A stretch of 38,785 nucleotides of DNA from Ophiothrix spiculata (lineage: Eukaryota; Echinodermata; Ophiuroidea; Amphilepidida; Ophiotrichidae), in the NCBI GenBank assembly GCA_000969725.1, contig JXSR01S033334.1. The stretch is one strand, 5' to 3'. Shown here piece by piece: positions 22,187 through 32,743 of this stretch (position 1 is its first letter; the number at the start of each line of letters is the position of its first letter). The position numbers were made by a program, and so were the translations under genes. The notes under the pieces were generated by a model, which was not told where the DNA came from, ran no database searches, and saw only the letters and a list, made by a program, of their open reading frames with translations.

Positions 22187-24422
22187 TAGACCTTTTCTTG
22201 GCTTTGAATAATTATAGAATGTTTTTCACTTTGTTTTATTTGCAAGCTAAACATATCAACAACATAAAAAAATGGAATATTGTACAGTACTTTAGAATTG
22301 CACTTAATATTAACATAACCTTAAAATATAGTAATATCTCCTGGAACAAAGTTGTAACTCTTGAGTTTCACGTTGGGGCGATCTTCAGACAACTGATCCT
22401 AAAGATAGATGAAAAAGGCCTACTCTGAACAAATTAAGTGCTGGTCAATATTGAGGATGCAAACACACATTCCCTTAGCTAAAATGACGTAGAAAGGGAA
22501 AGCCTAATAGAGATAAAGAAAATGAGTAAACTTTATTGTTCCCAAACAGCAGAGGGAAAGGGAAAAAAGGATTTTGAAGCTAAGGAGATTCTGATCCGAT
22601 ATTACTCTGTGACAGCAAGGCATATGTAGGCACAGTTGAATATGGAAACAGGTTTTGCGGCCTAATGTATCAGGTGTTAATTTCTACAAAAATACATCAT
22701 ATTTGAAACAGGCAATTGAATGATGATTTATAATGCACGTTGCCATTAAGTGCATTAAATTTGTAGTTCAAGTTGCACAATGCGTTAAAAGCCAATCTAA
22801 TGCTGGATGCAACACTTAGGGGTTATTTCAACAAACATTATTTTCTTGCGATGATTTTAAAAACTCGCGCAATAGAATCCATCGCAATTATTTCTCACTT
22901 TTGAGATTAAGTTCGACATTTGCGATAGATTGAGACGTTTGTGAAATTGGCCCAGATTTGATTCTACTAGAGAGTTTCTTAATATGTGATGAACATGCCA
23001 AATGCGGTGCTGTGGGATATATTGGTTGGTGCTTTAACTGAATCTCAAACTGCAGAGAAATAACATTGGAAAATTTGCCATGTTGCAATACATTTTTCGG
23101 ATGGCACATTGTTACAAAAAAGAACCCCTCTTACTCAAGTCGTTAAAATTAACTTAATAAATAAGTTCCTGATTATATCATTTCTGATTTCTGACTATTT
23201 TTTTTAATGTACTTTATGTATACATCATTGCTTGCAGGAAAACACGCATTGTGAACGTAACAAAATAATACTCATACCTATGCACTAAATCAAGTTGTAT
23301 CAACTTACAACAGCAAATAATTTATCGGTACTACCCATGATATGCAAACATTTAAATATATCAAATTGCTAACAGTCTGTTTAAGCAAAATAGCACCATA
23401 ATTTACTGAAAAGCTTCACAAATATGAAATCATAAAATATGTTGTAGATTGTTATCGTAATGTTTGTGTTTTTGTGGTTGCATGTGTCATATATGTAGGC
23501 TGTTCTATGTTTCGACTCTCACAGCACCAATGCTATAAAAATGTATCTGTAACGTTTTCATAATTTTGTTTTATGTACCTCACATTTCCATTTCTGTTGC
23601 CACTATATTCTTTCCTGACCATTTTTTTCATCATTTTTTCGTTAAAATCCAGTTGCATTTAAAGATAAAAAGTTTGAAGTAGTCTTTCAAGGTACGAGTT
23701 GGCATATTTATTTTGGGTCGCGTACAAAACCCTCTGTGCACAGCAATATGGTGGTGGTATAGTATGGTGAAAGGTTTTCTGAATAAAGTAATGATTCTTG
23801 AAAAGTTCATCACAAATTGGTAAATTAAAATCTTAATAGTGCCAATCACAGTAAAACTGCTCTGCATGAAGGCTTTCTATCAAGCATATGGAAGGAGAAA
23901 TAACAAGCAGAAGAAAAAATTTAGGCATTAAAAATATACCATTATTTGTCTTTTCGGTATCAGCCTATTAATGAGCTTCCTCTATCCAATTCCAGTCTTG
24001 GATTCACAAAGAAGCACGGGGAAGCTAAAGCACTTGCAACTGAGGGTACTAATCAGAACTCATAAGCAGGGACAAATCCAGAGAGCTGTATCAAGTTTGT
24101 CTTGCTTAATAATAATATTTATTTCAACTGTCATAAAATATACAAACAAGAAGCATTAAAAGATAAATTACGACAATCTGGAATAAAGAAAATGGACTTG
24201 GAAAGTCCAAACACGGAATCATATTTTCTTAATTTCTTTCCCTAAAAAGGGATAAAAATATTAAAATATAAATTAGTTTGAAATTATATACATTATATAC
24301 ATAAAACCAAAATAATGTGTCATTATACACATCGAATACCTTAAATAGGGCTTATAGGCAGCATACGTTTAACTCAAAAAATAATCTTTACGTAATGTTT
24401 AACTAGAGTTTTGCAGACTAAA

Positions 24423-24516
24423 GCATTGTTGGGTTAGGGTATAGGGTTGGTTTTAGATTTGGTGAGATCTTCAACTTTGAATTATTATTAGTTTAGGTTA
24501 CACCTCAACATTAGGG
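24423..24516 (+). repeat. 94-bp direct repeat, copy 2
   Basis: Pairs with 22093-22186. The 2.2 kb between the copies contains no recognisable retroelement protein. Confidence 0.85.
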
Positions 24517-25251
24517 TTAATTTACTAGTAAGGACTATTTTTTGGTGGGTCTGAAATATACCTGATTTGCTTCATCAGGGCATGATGTCTGACATTTTTA
24601 ATTAGAGACCCTTTCAATTTACTCACATAATAACACAGCACTATTTACTAATTGCACCTGTTAATTAATTTGTGATCATGTGAAAGTATGGTTTTCAGGT
24701 TGTTAGCTCTGTTAAATGTCTGTTTGGGTTTCAAGGTTGGATGACATTTATCTCTGAAGGAATGATGTTTACAAAACATAAATGTTGCAAGTCATCACTT
24801 TTTGTCAACGTAGGGAAATTGTGGTCACTTGTAAAACACTTCTTGGGTATTTGCAAAACGTTGTCTTTATATGCTGTTTCAGAGGATAGTCATGGAGATA
24901 TCTTGATTGCAATTAGGAGGATGTCTTAGTCCCACTGCCCTCTACTCCTTCATACTTCAAATAAAGATTTGTTTCATGTCATGTTCTAGAGGTTTTGCTT
25001 AGTTCAACAAAGGTTTGATGATCATTAAAAATGAATGTGAACAGCACATCCCTTGTCAAACGAAGGTCCGTTCTAAAGAACCAACGAAGGTAATTTTATG
25101 TTGATGAAGGTTTGCTTAATTCAATGAATCAAATCCGATTTAGTAGTGATCCATAACTGATTTCATTACTTATTAATGCTGGACACATTGTCAATTATGT
25201 ATATTTCTTCTGATAAGTCTTGAAATTTGTCAAGTTTGGTAGTTTAATATA

Positions 25252-26183
25252 TAGGGTGGATCAAAAAACTTAGAACCCAAGTTCAATGTCACATTTTAGA
25301 CAGTACTTGTAAGTCAATCAACTTGAATTTGCACAGGAGTTATTGTTAATACCTTTTAAACCATCTCTGAAAGTTGTACGCAATTTGCATCATTAGATCT
25401 TAAGATACAGCACTTTATGTAAACCGTCCTTCAAAGTGGCTTGTCCACGAAGGCTTTTCTTCGTTTTTGTCTTCAATCTGTTCCCCTTGATCTGCACCGT
25501 ATTTGGTTCCACACGTGTTGCACTGCAGGTTAAATTATGCATGTTTATCGGATGAAAGTGATTGATCATCAATTCTGAGTTGAATGATGTACCTGAACAT
25601 AGCTTCAGATAGTGGAGCCCATGTCTCAGCAATGTAATGGTGCAGGTCAGATTACTGGTTCATACAAGAGGCCTCTGAACTCCAGCTCACATAATGTTGA
25701 TTGTTTGTTTGTTTGTCTTCTTCGGTAAATGTTCTCAAACAGAGTGGTAAGACTTAGTCACTAAATCGTTGTCAGATAGATTTCAGGCCCTAAGGTGCTG
25801 TAAAGTAGCGAGATTACATTGAAAGATCAGCTAGGAAAATGCATTGAAAACGCCTTTGATTCAATCAGGGAACGCCTGTAACCAACATGCAGTGCAATAC
25901 GTGCAGGTTAGAGTACTTAAATTGATTGCGCATCAATGTTGTGTAATCCATTGAAGGGTGTAAGTCAGAAGGAGAAAGAAGCAATCGTGGACAAGCCACT
26001 TTGAAGAAATATTTTGATAATGGACCGTATCTTAAAAACCAATGATCAAAACTTGATCAAAAATGCATGAATGATTTAAAACCTATCCCACATGATGCCT
26101 TTGCCAACTGAAGTTGATAGGGGTACAATTGCTAAGTAAAAAATGACTTTGAACTTGGGTTTAGAGATTTTTGAACCACCCTG
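25252..26183. mobile_element. 932-bp TA-flanked mariner-type foldback element
   Basis: The TIRs carry AGGGTGGATCAAAAA (left) and the inverse of CAGGGTGGTTCAAAAA (right), followed inward by ACCCAAGTTCAA on both sides, and are bounded by TA. A second inverted pair, GTGGCTTGTCCACGAAGG (25436) against GTGGACAAGCCACTTTGAAG (25987), lies inside. TA targets and CAGGGTG ends are typical of Tc1/mariner. No transposase frame survives; the - strand frame at 25393-25632 has no recognisable domain. Confidence 0.78.
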
Positions 26184-26185
26184 TA

Positions 26186-26999
26186 TTGGGCTTCCAATGA
26201 TGCAGGAAGAGTGGTAAACCCCCACAAATTCAATATGCAACATTTACACACACATAATGGAATCTTGTCAAATTCATTTAATGGGCACTGTTGCCATTAG
26301 CAGATGATCAAAACACGATTTATTGCACAAACAAGGTTGTTTATTTTGCAAAATGAATTATTTATGGTAGCACATAACCTTGTTCCAGTTTTTATTCACC
26401 TTTGCTTTGGGATATACAATTTTGCTTGTGCGCACTCTTGACTACATAACGGCACGCTTCCCTGATTATAATTCATGGATGCAAATTGGTTCGATTCACT
26501 TTGATGCACAATTGCAGATAGGAGTTCACATAATGTAAAATTGTTTTGATGCACTTTGTCACACATTTTAAAATCACAGATAATTTCCCTTTGGTCACAT
26601 GACTGATGTACAGCACTTGGTAAATAATGATTGTCATGATACCTATATTGAAGGGCTACCAGTTACCGAGCTCTTTTTATGCTACCTCTGTGTTGGCTGT
26701 TTTTTAAAATTCCTATAACTGTTTGCTTAGATTGTGTATGAACTGGTATGAAAGAGTAATTGGTTGGTAATTTTTTCCTGCAATTCGCAAGGATGTTTGA
26801 AATACTTATTTGCACTTAGCTATTGAAAATTTAATTGCTTATATGCTGAAATAAAATTAGGCTGCCAAATTATGTTGCCATTTACAGCTTGGGAAGTTGT
26901 GTGCAAAAAATTCAAAAAATAAAAAGGATGCCCTTTTCAGCCATGGGATCAACATTAATCCCATTTTAGCACTTGTTAAATAAGTTTTGAGTTACAAAA
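26186..26999. other. Intron, nothing recognised
   Basis: AT-rich, no paired repeats or exon signals noticed. Confidence 0.5.
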
Positions 27000-27170
27000 C
27001 GGCATCTGACTGGATCAGCTAGTATCACCACAAACCACTGATGAAGACAGAAGACATGTCTGTCGAAACTGTCAGTAAAATGTGAGTTTTCTTTCTGGAA
27101 TTTGCTAATGAAAATTGTAATCAAGTATTGAGTTATAAGTTGCTGAACTTCTACCATGATATTCCATCTA
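27000..27170. repeat. Retroelement-like fragment with CTGATGA...CGAAAC hairpin
   Basis: ACCACTGATGAAGACAG, a 9-nt loop and CTGTCGAAACTG form a short stem-loop of a type common in animal repeats. TTGAGTTAC at 26988 and TTGAGTTATAAG at 27128 bracket it. See the rejected list for the ribozyme reading. Confidence 0.4.
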
Positions 27171-27337
27171 TTAGATTAAAAAAAATCTACCGAACTTAAA
27201 AAGATGGGTATCTGGCCTGGTCTCTATAGACAATAACCTTGACTATCTCCCTCAGCTTTCCTTCCCATCCATACATGTACCTAACCATATCTTGACCACA
27301 TTTTCATCTCTTTGTATCTTTGTTTCCATCTTTGTAG

Positions 27338-27364
27338 TGGCCTATGAGGACATCATCATTGAAG
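27338..27364 (+). CDS. Candidate 27-nt symmetric microexon
   Basis: A T-rich tract (CTTTGTTTCCATCTTTGTAG) leads to a 27-nt block ending GAAG|GTAATG, a good donor. In the phase 1 frame used by the neighbouring exons it reads AYEDIIIE between two split codons, acidic with a short hydrophobic core. It is phase 1-1, so inclusion adds nine residues and skipping keeps the frame. When joined to the preceding exon, which ends in G, the first codon becomes GTG (Val). The GAAG|GT ending is shared with the candidate exons at 28166, 30725 and 32331. It is too short to prove from sequence alone; the evidence is both splice sites, the matching phase and the acidic composition. Confidence 0.6.
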
Positions 27365-27378
27365 GTAATGATCCTCAA

Positions 27379-27405
27379 TCTGTCTGTCTGTCTGTTTGTC
27401 TGTCT
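27379..27405. repeat. TCTG/CTGT simple repeat just inside the intron
   Basis: Short tetranucleotide tract starting 14 bp after the 27-nt microexon donor. Confidence 0.85.
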
Positions 27406-27637
27406 CACTTTCTGATTGTCTGTCATGTTTGTAATTTTTTGTGTGTGGAAGTGTATTTAACTCATAGAATGTTAATTTCTGTATATCACCAAAATGTGGA
27501 CTTTTTGTGTAGAAGAATGACAAGAAATTTTATACTATAATATATAGCTGCCCTGTATAAGCAACAAACAAAGTAAAGCAAATAAGATATTTTGCTATTT
27601 TATTTCTTTACAATCAAATCTTTGTTGAAGTACTTAA

Positions 27638-27800
27638 TTAAGACTATGGTCACAATACTTCATACGAACAGTTACGAAAAGTGTTTGGTCCGTCTAGTAG
27701 GATCATGGGCAACGAGCTAAGCGAGCAGCGAGGGCTTCGACCGCTGCCTTCTAGACGGACTAAACACTGTTCGTACAAAGTATTGTGATCATATCTTAGT
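27638..27800. mobile_element. ~160-bp MITE with a GC-richer centre
   Basis: Ends matching GGTCACAATACTTCATACGAACAG and the inverse of GATCACAATACTTTGTACGAACAG, then GTGTTTGGTCCGTCTAG on both sides. The centre, GAGCTAAGCGAGCAGCGAGG, is unusually GC-rich for this locus. Confidence 0.82.
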
Positions 27801-28165
27801 TGAACTGAACATTTTGTTTCAAGCAGGATAATAAAATTGTGTCCCTTATACAGAAATGTCTGTGATTGTGCCATGCTGTCTTTCGGTCACAAAACATATT
27901 TAATAACTGTTTATTGACATTCAGAGAAATTTGCTTTAATATAGCATAACATATAACATAAACAATTTTCCAAAATTATATATGTTAATGTGTTAAAATA
28001 ATAAAAACATTGTTCGTTAGAAGGGCAATGTGTTTTCTCCTGAATGTATGTGCTGAAAACAAAATGAGAAATGTGATATATCTAAACAAAGCACATATAT
28101 TTAAGGTATTTGCCATATTGAAGTGTTTGGTGTTTAATTTTCCATATTTGTATTCTGTTTCACAG

Positions 28166-28195
28166 AATCAAGTGGTGAACCATCTTCTGAAGAAG
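28166..28195 (+). CDS. Candidate 30-nt symmetric microexon
   Basis: A pyrimidine-rich acceptor (TTGTATTCTGTTTCACAG) is followed by 30 nt ending GAAG|GTACTA. In phase 1 it encodes SSGEPSSEE between split codons, acidic and Ser-rich like the following exons. It is phase 1-1 and lies about 800 bp after the 27-nt microexon. Both would be optional insertions in the acidic tail. The donor is weaker at positions +4 to +6 than in the other exons. An open frame also crosses it in another phase, but that frame lacks the composition seen in the rest of the gene. RNA data would be needed for proof. Confidence 0.63.
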
Positions 28196-28897
28196 GTACT
28201 AGTCAAGTTATTTTACTCTGCTGTATTCTCAACTTGCACCTTTGCTTCTTCCAACTAGGTCACCCTCTATGCTCATACTACTATAATGCATACCTTATAA
28301 GCATTGTTAGTTGCATGATCCCACTATATAAACATTGATGCAGTGAGCACTTTAATCAGCTGTACTTTTTTCACTGGCTTTTGAACTGCTTTATCTGAGG
28401 GAATGTCTTGCTTTCAGAATTTGGGTAATTTATCTTCAATTTGATATTTAGTTGTAGAAGGATATTGTATTGACTGCTCCCTATTAAGAGAATCACAATT
28501 ATCATTTCCCAGGGTATTGTGTTTTATGGTATGTATCCAATACATCGGGTCACTGGGAACACCTCGGAAATGGCTTTGGTGATTTGATCTATTAATCACG
28601 CAACTTCATAATTTTTGCAAGTGTTTTCAATTTTACTTTATCCCTTTTGAACCAACTTCCAAGGTGTTTTTGTCAATCAAAGTATTATTGGTTAGGGAAT
28701 AAAGGAAATGCAGTTCTAACTGTGAATGTAAAGCAATCAATAAACAAATCGATTAGTTGATAATTAAGCTGATGTTGCATGTACCGGTACTATCCAGAGA
28801 GGTGTTAATTAAGTAGGACCCCTCTGGTACCATCCCACCAGTAGGAGAATACACTAAATTAGTATTATAATAAGTTCAGGCTAGGGTATATGCAAAA

Positions 28898-29025
28898 AAA
28901 ATTCTTTTTCCTATGCTTTAATTTAAACTTGTGTTTGCCTAAAAAAAATCTCCTTAAACTTGCACTTTTTCCTATGCTTTAAGCTTGTGTTGGCTTAAAT
29001 AAGTTTCCTTAAACTTGCACTTTCC
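28898..29025. repeat. Two-copy tandem repeat of ~60 bp
   Basis: CTTTTTCCTATGCTTTAA ... CTTAAACTTGCAC occurs twice in a row with small length differences. Confidence 0.75.
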
Positions 29026-29215
29026 ATCTCATGCATGAGCACTGAAAAGCTTTGCTACACACAGTTGGGTGTTGCAGTAGGTTGCATTTTAATACATCTG
29101 ATGACTTTAAGGCCTGTATGAACAAACAGTGTTTAAGGTTTAGACCTAGTCTAAAGTTAGACCTGGTTTAAGCAACATATTTTGTTTTCGTAAAATGATC
29201 TTTGCTGCCACTTTA

Positions 29216-30092
29216 CAGGGTGTATCAAAAAGAAGTTTACAGTGATTAAAGTGCCTTCATTTCCAAAAGTATGGCACATTCTCTAAATCTGTTTTTAATT
29301 TTAAGTAAAATAGACCATTATCTTTCCATAACAGAAAAAATTACACATGTGCGACAACCAGAACGAAAATTTTGTAAATTTTAAATAAAACCGGTTGCGC
29401 AAAATCAATAAAAAATATCAAGGATCCTTATGTTTTTCCCTTTTTACGAAGACTAGAGAACTTTAACATTATCTGCATGTCCGATTAGGGCTCTGTTAAC
29501 AAAGTGCGACATTTTTAACAATTAGTTTTAAGCATTGATCAAAAGATGGCGACCAATTCGTTGAAATCTTTGGCTTAAACTAACACTTATGGAAGAGACC
29601 TTAGGCCATTAAATCAAGTGATATTGGAAAACCATTACTGATGCCACGACAGTTGTGAATTTAAATATCTAGGGAAGTTGTTTTCTTTAATGTGTGGACA
29701 GTGAAATAGCCTTGTAAAAGAAGTAATAAAAATGGTCAAATATCCATAGTTTATTCAAACCATAATTACAGGGCAAAAATTGATAGGATTTAGTCTCCAA
29801 ACGTCAGAAGTTATTTGTTTAGTCCTATTTGATCTTCTTTTTAGCTAAAAGATGTTATCCTTAGTCAAAATTGCAAGTGTGGAACCAGGTAATCTTTGCA
29901 CAGCTGAATTTATTTACAATTTACAAAATTGACCATAATTCTTGTTTCGTTTGTCGTACGACTGTAATTTTTTCTGTTATGGAAAGATAATGGTCTCTAT
30001 TACTTATAATTAAAAACAAATTTAGAGAATGTATCATACTTTTTGAAAAGGAGTCACTTTAATCACTGTAAACTTCTTTTTGATACACCCTG
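29216..30092. mobile_element. 877-bp TA-flanked mariner-type element with ~200-bp inverted arms
   Basis: Starts CAGGGTGTATCAAAAAGAAG after TA and ends with the exact inverse before TA. The inverted match continues through TTTACAGTGATTAAAGTG, then more weakly to CCATTATCTTTCCATAACAG and beyond. Same superfamily signature as 25252-26183 but a different family. No transposase seen. Confidence 0.85.
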
Positions 30093-30094
30093 TA

Positions 30095-30724
30095 GTATTG
30101 CAGTAGTTGCACATTTAAAGATTCAAATAATAAATAACATGAAAATGTGAAGTTGAGCAGCAATAAAAACATTTCACCTGACCCAGATCTAACTTTAATA
30201 GTGTAAACCTTCATCATCATGAGCATAAGGGTCTAAGACACTATATGGTGATAAACACGATGTCTATGTAGCATTTTCTGCAATGTGACAGATTATAAAT
30301 AGTTCATGTTGTTTTCATTGAGCCAGTACATAGTTAATGTAGTCAGTTGTACTGCAGATGCTTAAATGTTGTGTATGCCCTTGTCACATAAGTTGGGAGT
30401 TTGTCCGACTTCAATCGGTGCATGCTGGCATCTGCGGCCTGTACAGGTAAAAGATATAAAGCTGTAATAAACTATAAGGCTGGTTTTGAGGAAGAGAGAC
30501 TCCATTTCATCCATATGGCAGATGCTAACAAAAGCACTAAAACTTTTCAGGTGAAGTGGCTTGCTTGACATACCATTGAGGCATCTATTTCAGATTCATG
30601 TTTCTAGCATCTTAACCAATATGATAAGGGCACAATTGCATGCACTCACGTTGCAGGACTTTCTCTCACCACAGTGTGAGTATTAGTTTTAATCATGTTT
30701 TTCGTTTTTTTCATTTGTGTTTAG
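30095..30724. other. Intron before the 81-nt exon
   Basis: No repeat pair found. A long T-rich tract at 30684-30724 serves as the acceptor of the exon at 30725. Confidence 0.5.
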
Positions 30725-30805
30725 GAGGTGAAGCTCCTACTCCAGAAGCAACAACAGAATCACCTGAAGAAACTAAGCCAGATACACCAGAAACAAAACC
30801 TGAAG
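30725..30805 (+). CDS. Candidate exon, acidic Glu/Pro/Thr-rich cassette
   Basis: 81-nt phase 1-1 exon. The acceptor is an excellent T-rich tract ending TTTGTGTTTAG and the donor is GAAG|GTAAAT. It encodes GEAPTPEATTESPEETKP followed by DTPETKPE, with TP/SP dipeptides and an imperfect ETKP-type repeat; the segment is acidic and certainly disordered. It fits between the Ser/Glu microexon upstream and the IPDE-repeat exon downstream. A second Penelope-like foldback insertion begins about 50 bp after its donor. Such segments occur in side-arm or projection regions of cytoskeletal proteins, but no family can be named. Confidence 0.85.
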
Positions 30806-30856
30806 GTAAATACAGAGAGCACAAAATTAGTCAACATTGGTAGGATTGTAGAATTC

Positions 30857-31373
30857 AATCATTATAGAATTATGAATGAGAAATCCAATTCTATCCAATT
30901 CTACTCACAACTTTCTTTAGCTTTTGCCTCTCAGATGTGAGGCTTGATCACAAGTCATCCACTCCACTGGTTTTCCCACAAAGCTTGTTGACATTCTCAC
31001 TTCCAGGATTCACAGTTCTTGTAAGTAGAGTGTCATATACGTAATTAATGAAAAGTTGCCATATAATAGTCTGGGACAATGCTTCTATTCTTGATAGAGA
31101 TTCCAATACCTTCACCCTAAAGATCAGAGAGGCCATACAAATACGACGCAAGGCGGCAACAACAATCAACTGCGATGAAGGCAACTTTCCATTGATCACG
31201 TATATGACATTCTACTTAAACGAACTCTGAATCCTGGAAGTGGGAATGTCAACAAGCTTAGCAGGAAAACAGTTGAGTGGATCACTTGTGATCAAGATCC
31301 CGTCTGAGAGGCGAAAGCTAAAGAAAGTCGTGAATAGATTTGGATTTGCCGCACATAATTCTATAATTATTTA
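30857..31373 (+). mobile_element. Second Penelope-like foldback remnant
   Basis: Inverted arms of about 150 bp (about 30857-31015 and 31216-31373, outer ends pairing through ATTATAGAATTATG) enclose the C-terminal part of a Penelope-like endonuclease on the + strand. The arm sequence differs from that at 5.6-6.2 kb, so this is another subfamily with the same design. I saw no clean target duplication. It sits about 50 bp downstream of the exon donor at 30805. Confidence 0.8.
31048..31200 (+). pseudogene. Penelope-like endonuclease C-terminal fragment
   Basis: The open frame reads HIIVWDNASILDRDSNTF, then TLKIREAIQIRRK, AATTINCDEGNFPL. The order W-D-N-A-x-x-L-D-R-x-S-N, REAI-IRRK, TIN-DEG is the conserved tail of Penelope-like GIY-YIG endonucleases. 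The catalytic GIY-YIG and reverse transcriptase parts are missing: the left arm of the foldback begins where they should be. It covers mainly the segment C-terminal to the part best preserved in the 5.9-6.1 kb copy. Non-functional. Confidence 0.85.
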
Positions 31374-32005
31374 GCACAAGTTTAGTACTAAAAGATGATC
31401 AGAACTTGAGTCAAGTGCAGAATTGTGTCTTTATCATGTTATAATTTGTGTAGTTTACTTTAACATGAAGCTAAATGAGTAAGAAACCTGTACTACATTG
31501 AAAGAATTTACTAGGATGTGCTAGATCAAAAAGTCATTACAATACTTGGAGAAGAAACTGGCTAGCTTCCTGGTTTACCAACATCATTTTTAGTGCGCTC
31601 CAGTTTGAATGGTCTTATTACATTCTGAAGTGTCTCACAAGTTGTTGATCATCCATGGGCCTAAAGATTGTTTCTTGTTTTCAAGTCAAGAATTACAAGG
31701 TCAGATTTCATTGTCAAAGTTTAACAACAAAATTAGGAATATCTCAGCTGTATGTCCCTGCACGAAAGTTGGAGACGCACAATTATAAAGCAATATCATT
31801 TTATTTCCTTTAAAAATACTAAAAGGATGCACCAAACCTGCACTTCAATTCTAAAGTTTTGTACTTAAAATGAACAGACAAACTACTAGGCCCAAGTGTT
31901 TACAAGATGCTGTAGAAGACTAATGATTAACAATGAGTTCAAATAAGATTACTCAAACATTTTCTCTTCACCAACTAAAACACAGCTTAAACTTATTAGG
32001 GTTTA
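31374..32005. other. Intron, nothing recognised
   Basis: AT-rich, frequent stops in all frames, no inverted or direct repeats noticed. Confidence 0.5.
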
Positions 32006-32238
32006 CGTCCAAAGCCATTCGCTGACCCGAGAGACATTTACGCACGACTTATTCGGTCAAATGGAGAGGTAATGACACTAACAATGCTTGAATATTGGTT
32101 AAATCAATGTTACCATCATTTTAAATAATGTTAACATTGATATTACCCAATATTCAAGCATTGTAAGCAATATTTGCTCTCCATTTTAGAGAATATGTTA
32201 GAGCAAATGTCTCTCAAGTGAGCGAATGTCTTTGGATG
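32006..32238. mobile_element. 233-bp palindromic foldback immediately upstream of an exon
   Basis: Outer ends CGTCCAAAGCCATTCGCT and the inverse of AGCGAATGTCTTTGGATG. The inner arms GCTTGAATATTGG...ATCAATGTTA pair with TAACATTGATATTACCCAATATTCAAGC. It ends about 90 bp before the exon acceptor at 32330. Confidence 0.8.
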
Positions 32239-32330
32239 CCAAGCCTTGCAGAAAGTTATTTTATAGACTTACCATTCAGTTTTCAATGCTCATTCTTGTA
32301 TTTACTTCCTTTAAATCAAAACATCATCAG

Positions 32331-32543
32331 ATGTTGAAGTTGAAGAAACGGATGGTCAACCAACTGACACTCCAGCAGAGATTGCCCAAGAGGCAGCCAT
32401 TCCTGCGGAGACTGTCAAGGCAGCTATTCCTGATGAGGCTGTCAAGGCAGCCATTCCTGATGAGTCTGTCAAGGCAGATATTCATGATGAGCCTGTCAAG
32501 GCAGCTATTCCTGATGAGCCTGCCAAAGAGCTGCCAGTTGAAG
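32331..32543 (+). CDS. Candidate exon with four-copy 9-residue VKAAIPDE repeat
   Basis: 213-nt phase 1-1 exon, from acceptor ACATCATCAG to donor GAAG|GTAGTT. It opens with the acidic DVEVEETDGQPTDTPAE and then carries a 9-residue repeat, VKAAIPDE plus one variable residue (A, S, P, P), encoded by four 27-nt units at 32414-32440, 32441-32467, 32468-32494 and 32495-32521. A more diverged EAAIPAET unit precedes them. The third unit has changed to VKADIHDE. The exon ends AKELPVE. The units are close enough at DNA level to be a recent in-frame expansion, so copy number may vary between individuals. A 233-bp palindrome ends about 90 bp upstream of the acceptor. The structure is probably extended or disordered; no homologous family is recognised. 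Confidence 0.87.
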
Positions 32544-32743
32544 GTAGTTATGGAATGCTTCAAAACCCAGCCATGGTTCACAGTACCAGAGTAGTTATAG
32601 ATTTAAAGGAGATTCTAAACAGCCCATACTGCCCCAAGAAAAGCATTAGACCATGAATGTCATTTGGGAAAATGGAATGGGTCCTTTTGGAATCCATGTT
32701 AATCCGATGCCTAATAGGCTTGACCACCCAAAGTTGGTAATGC

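Larger units (their letters stand above)
21151..25250. other. Long intron between exon 3 and the microexons
   Basis: Contains the 94-bp direct repeats and otherwise scattered AT-rich sequence. A short open block at about 23950-24045 has splice-like edges but the wrong phase (see rejected). Confidence 0.5.

Noticed and set aside
23955..24047. Possible exon between TATCAG and GAGG|GTACTA with a hydrophilic frame
   Set aside because: The frame enters at phase 0, which cannot join the phase 1 exit of exon 3, and the donor is weak.
25393..25632. Mariner transposase remnant on the - strand
   Set aside because: No D,D(34/35)D spacing or helix-turn-helix signature visible; the frame crosses the element's own inverted repeat.
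27038..27069. CTGATGA-hairpin-CGAAAC resembling a hammerhead ribozyme
   Set aside because: An extra A lies between CTGATGA and stem II, the expected stem I does not pair, and this word is common in animal retroelement remnants. Kept only as a repeat fragment.
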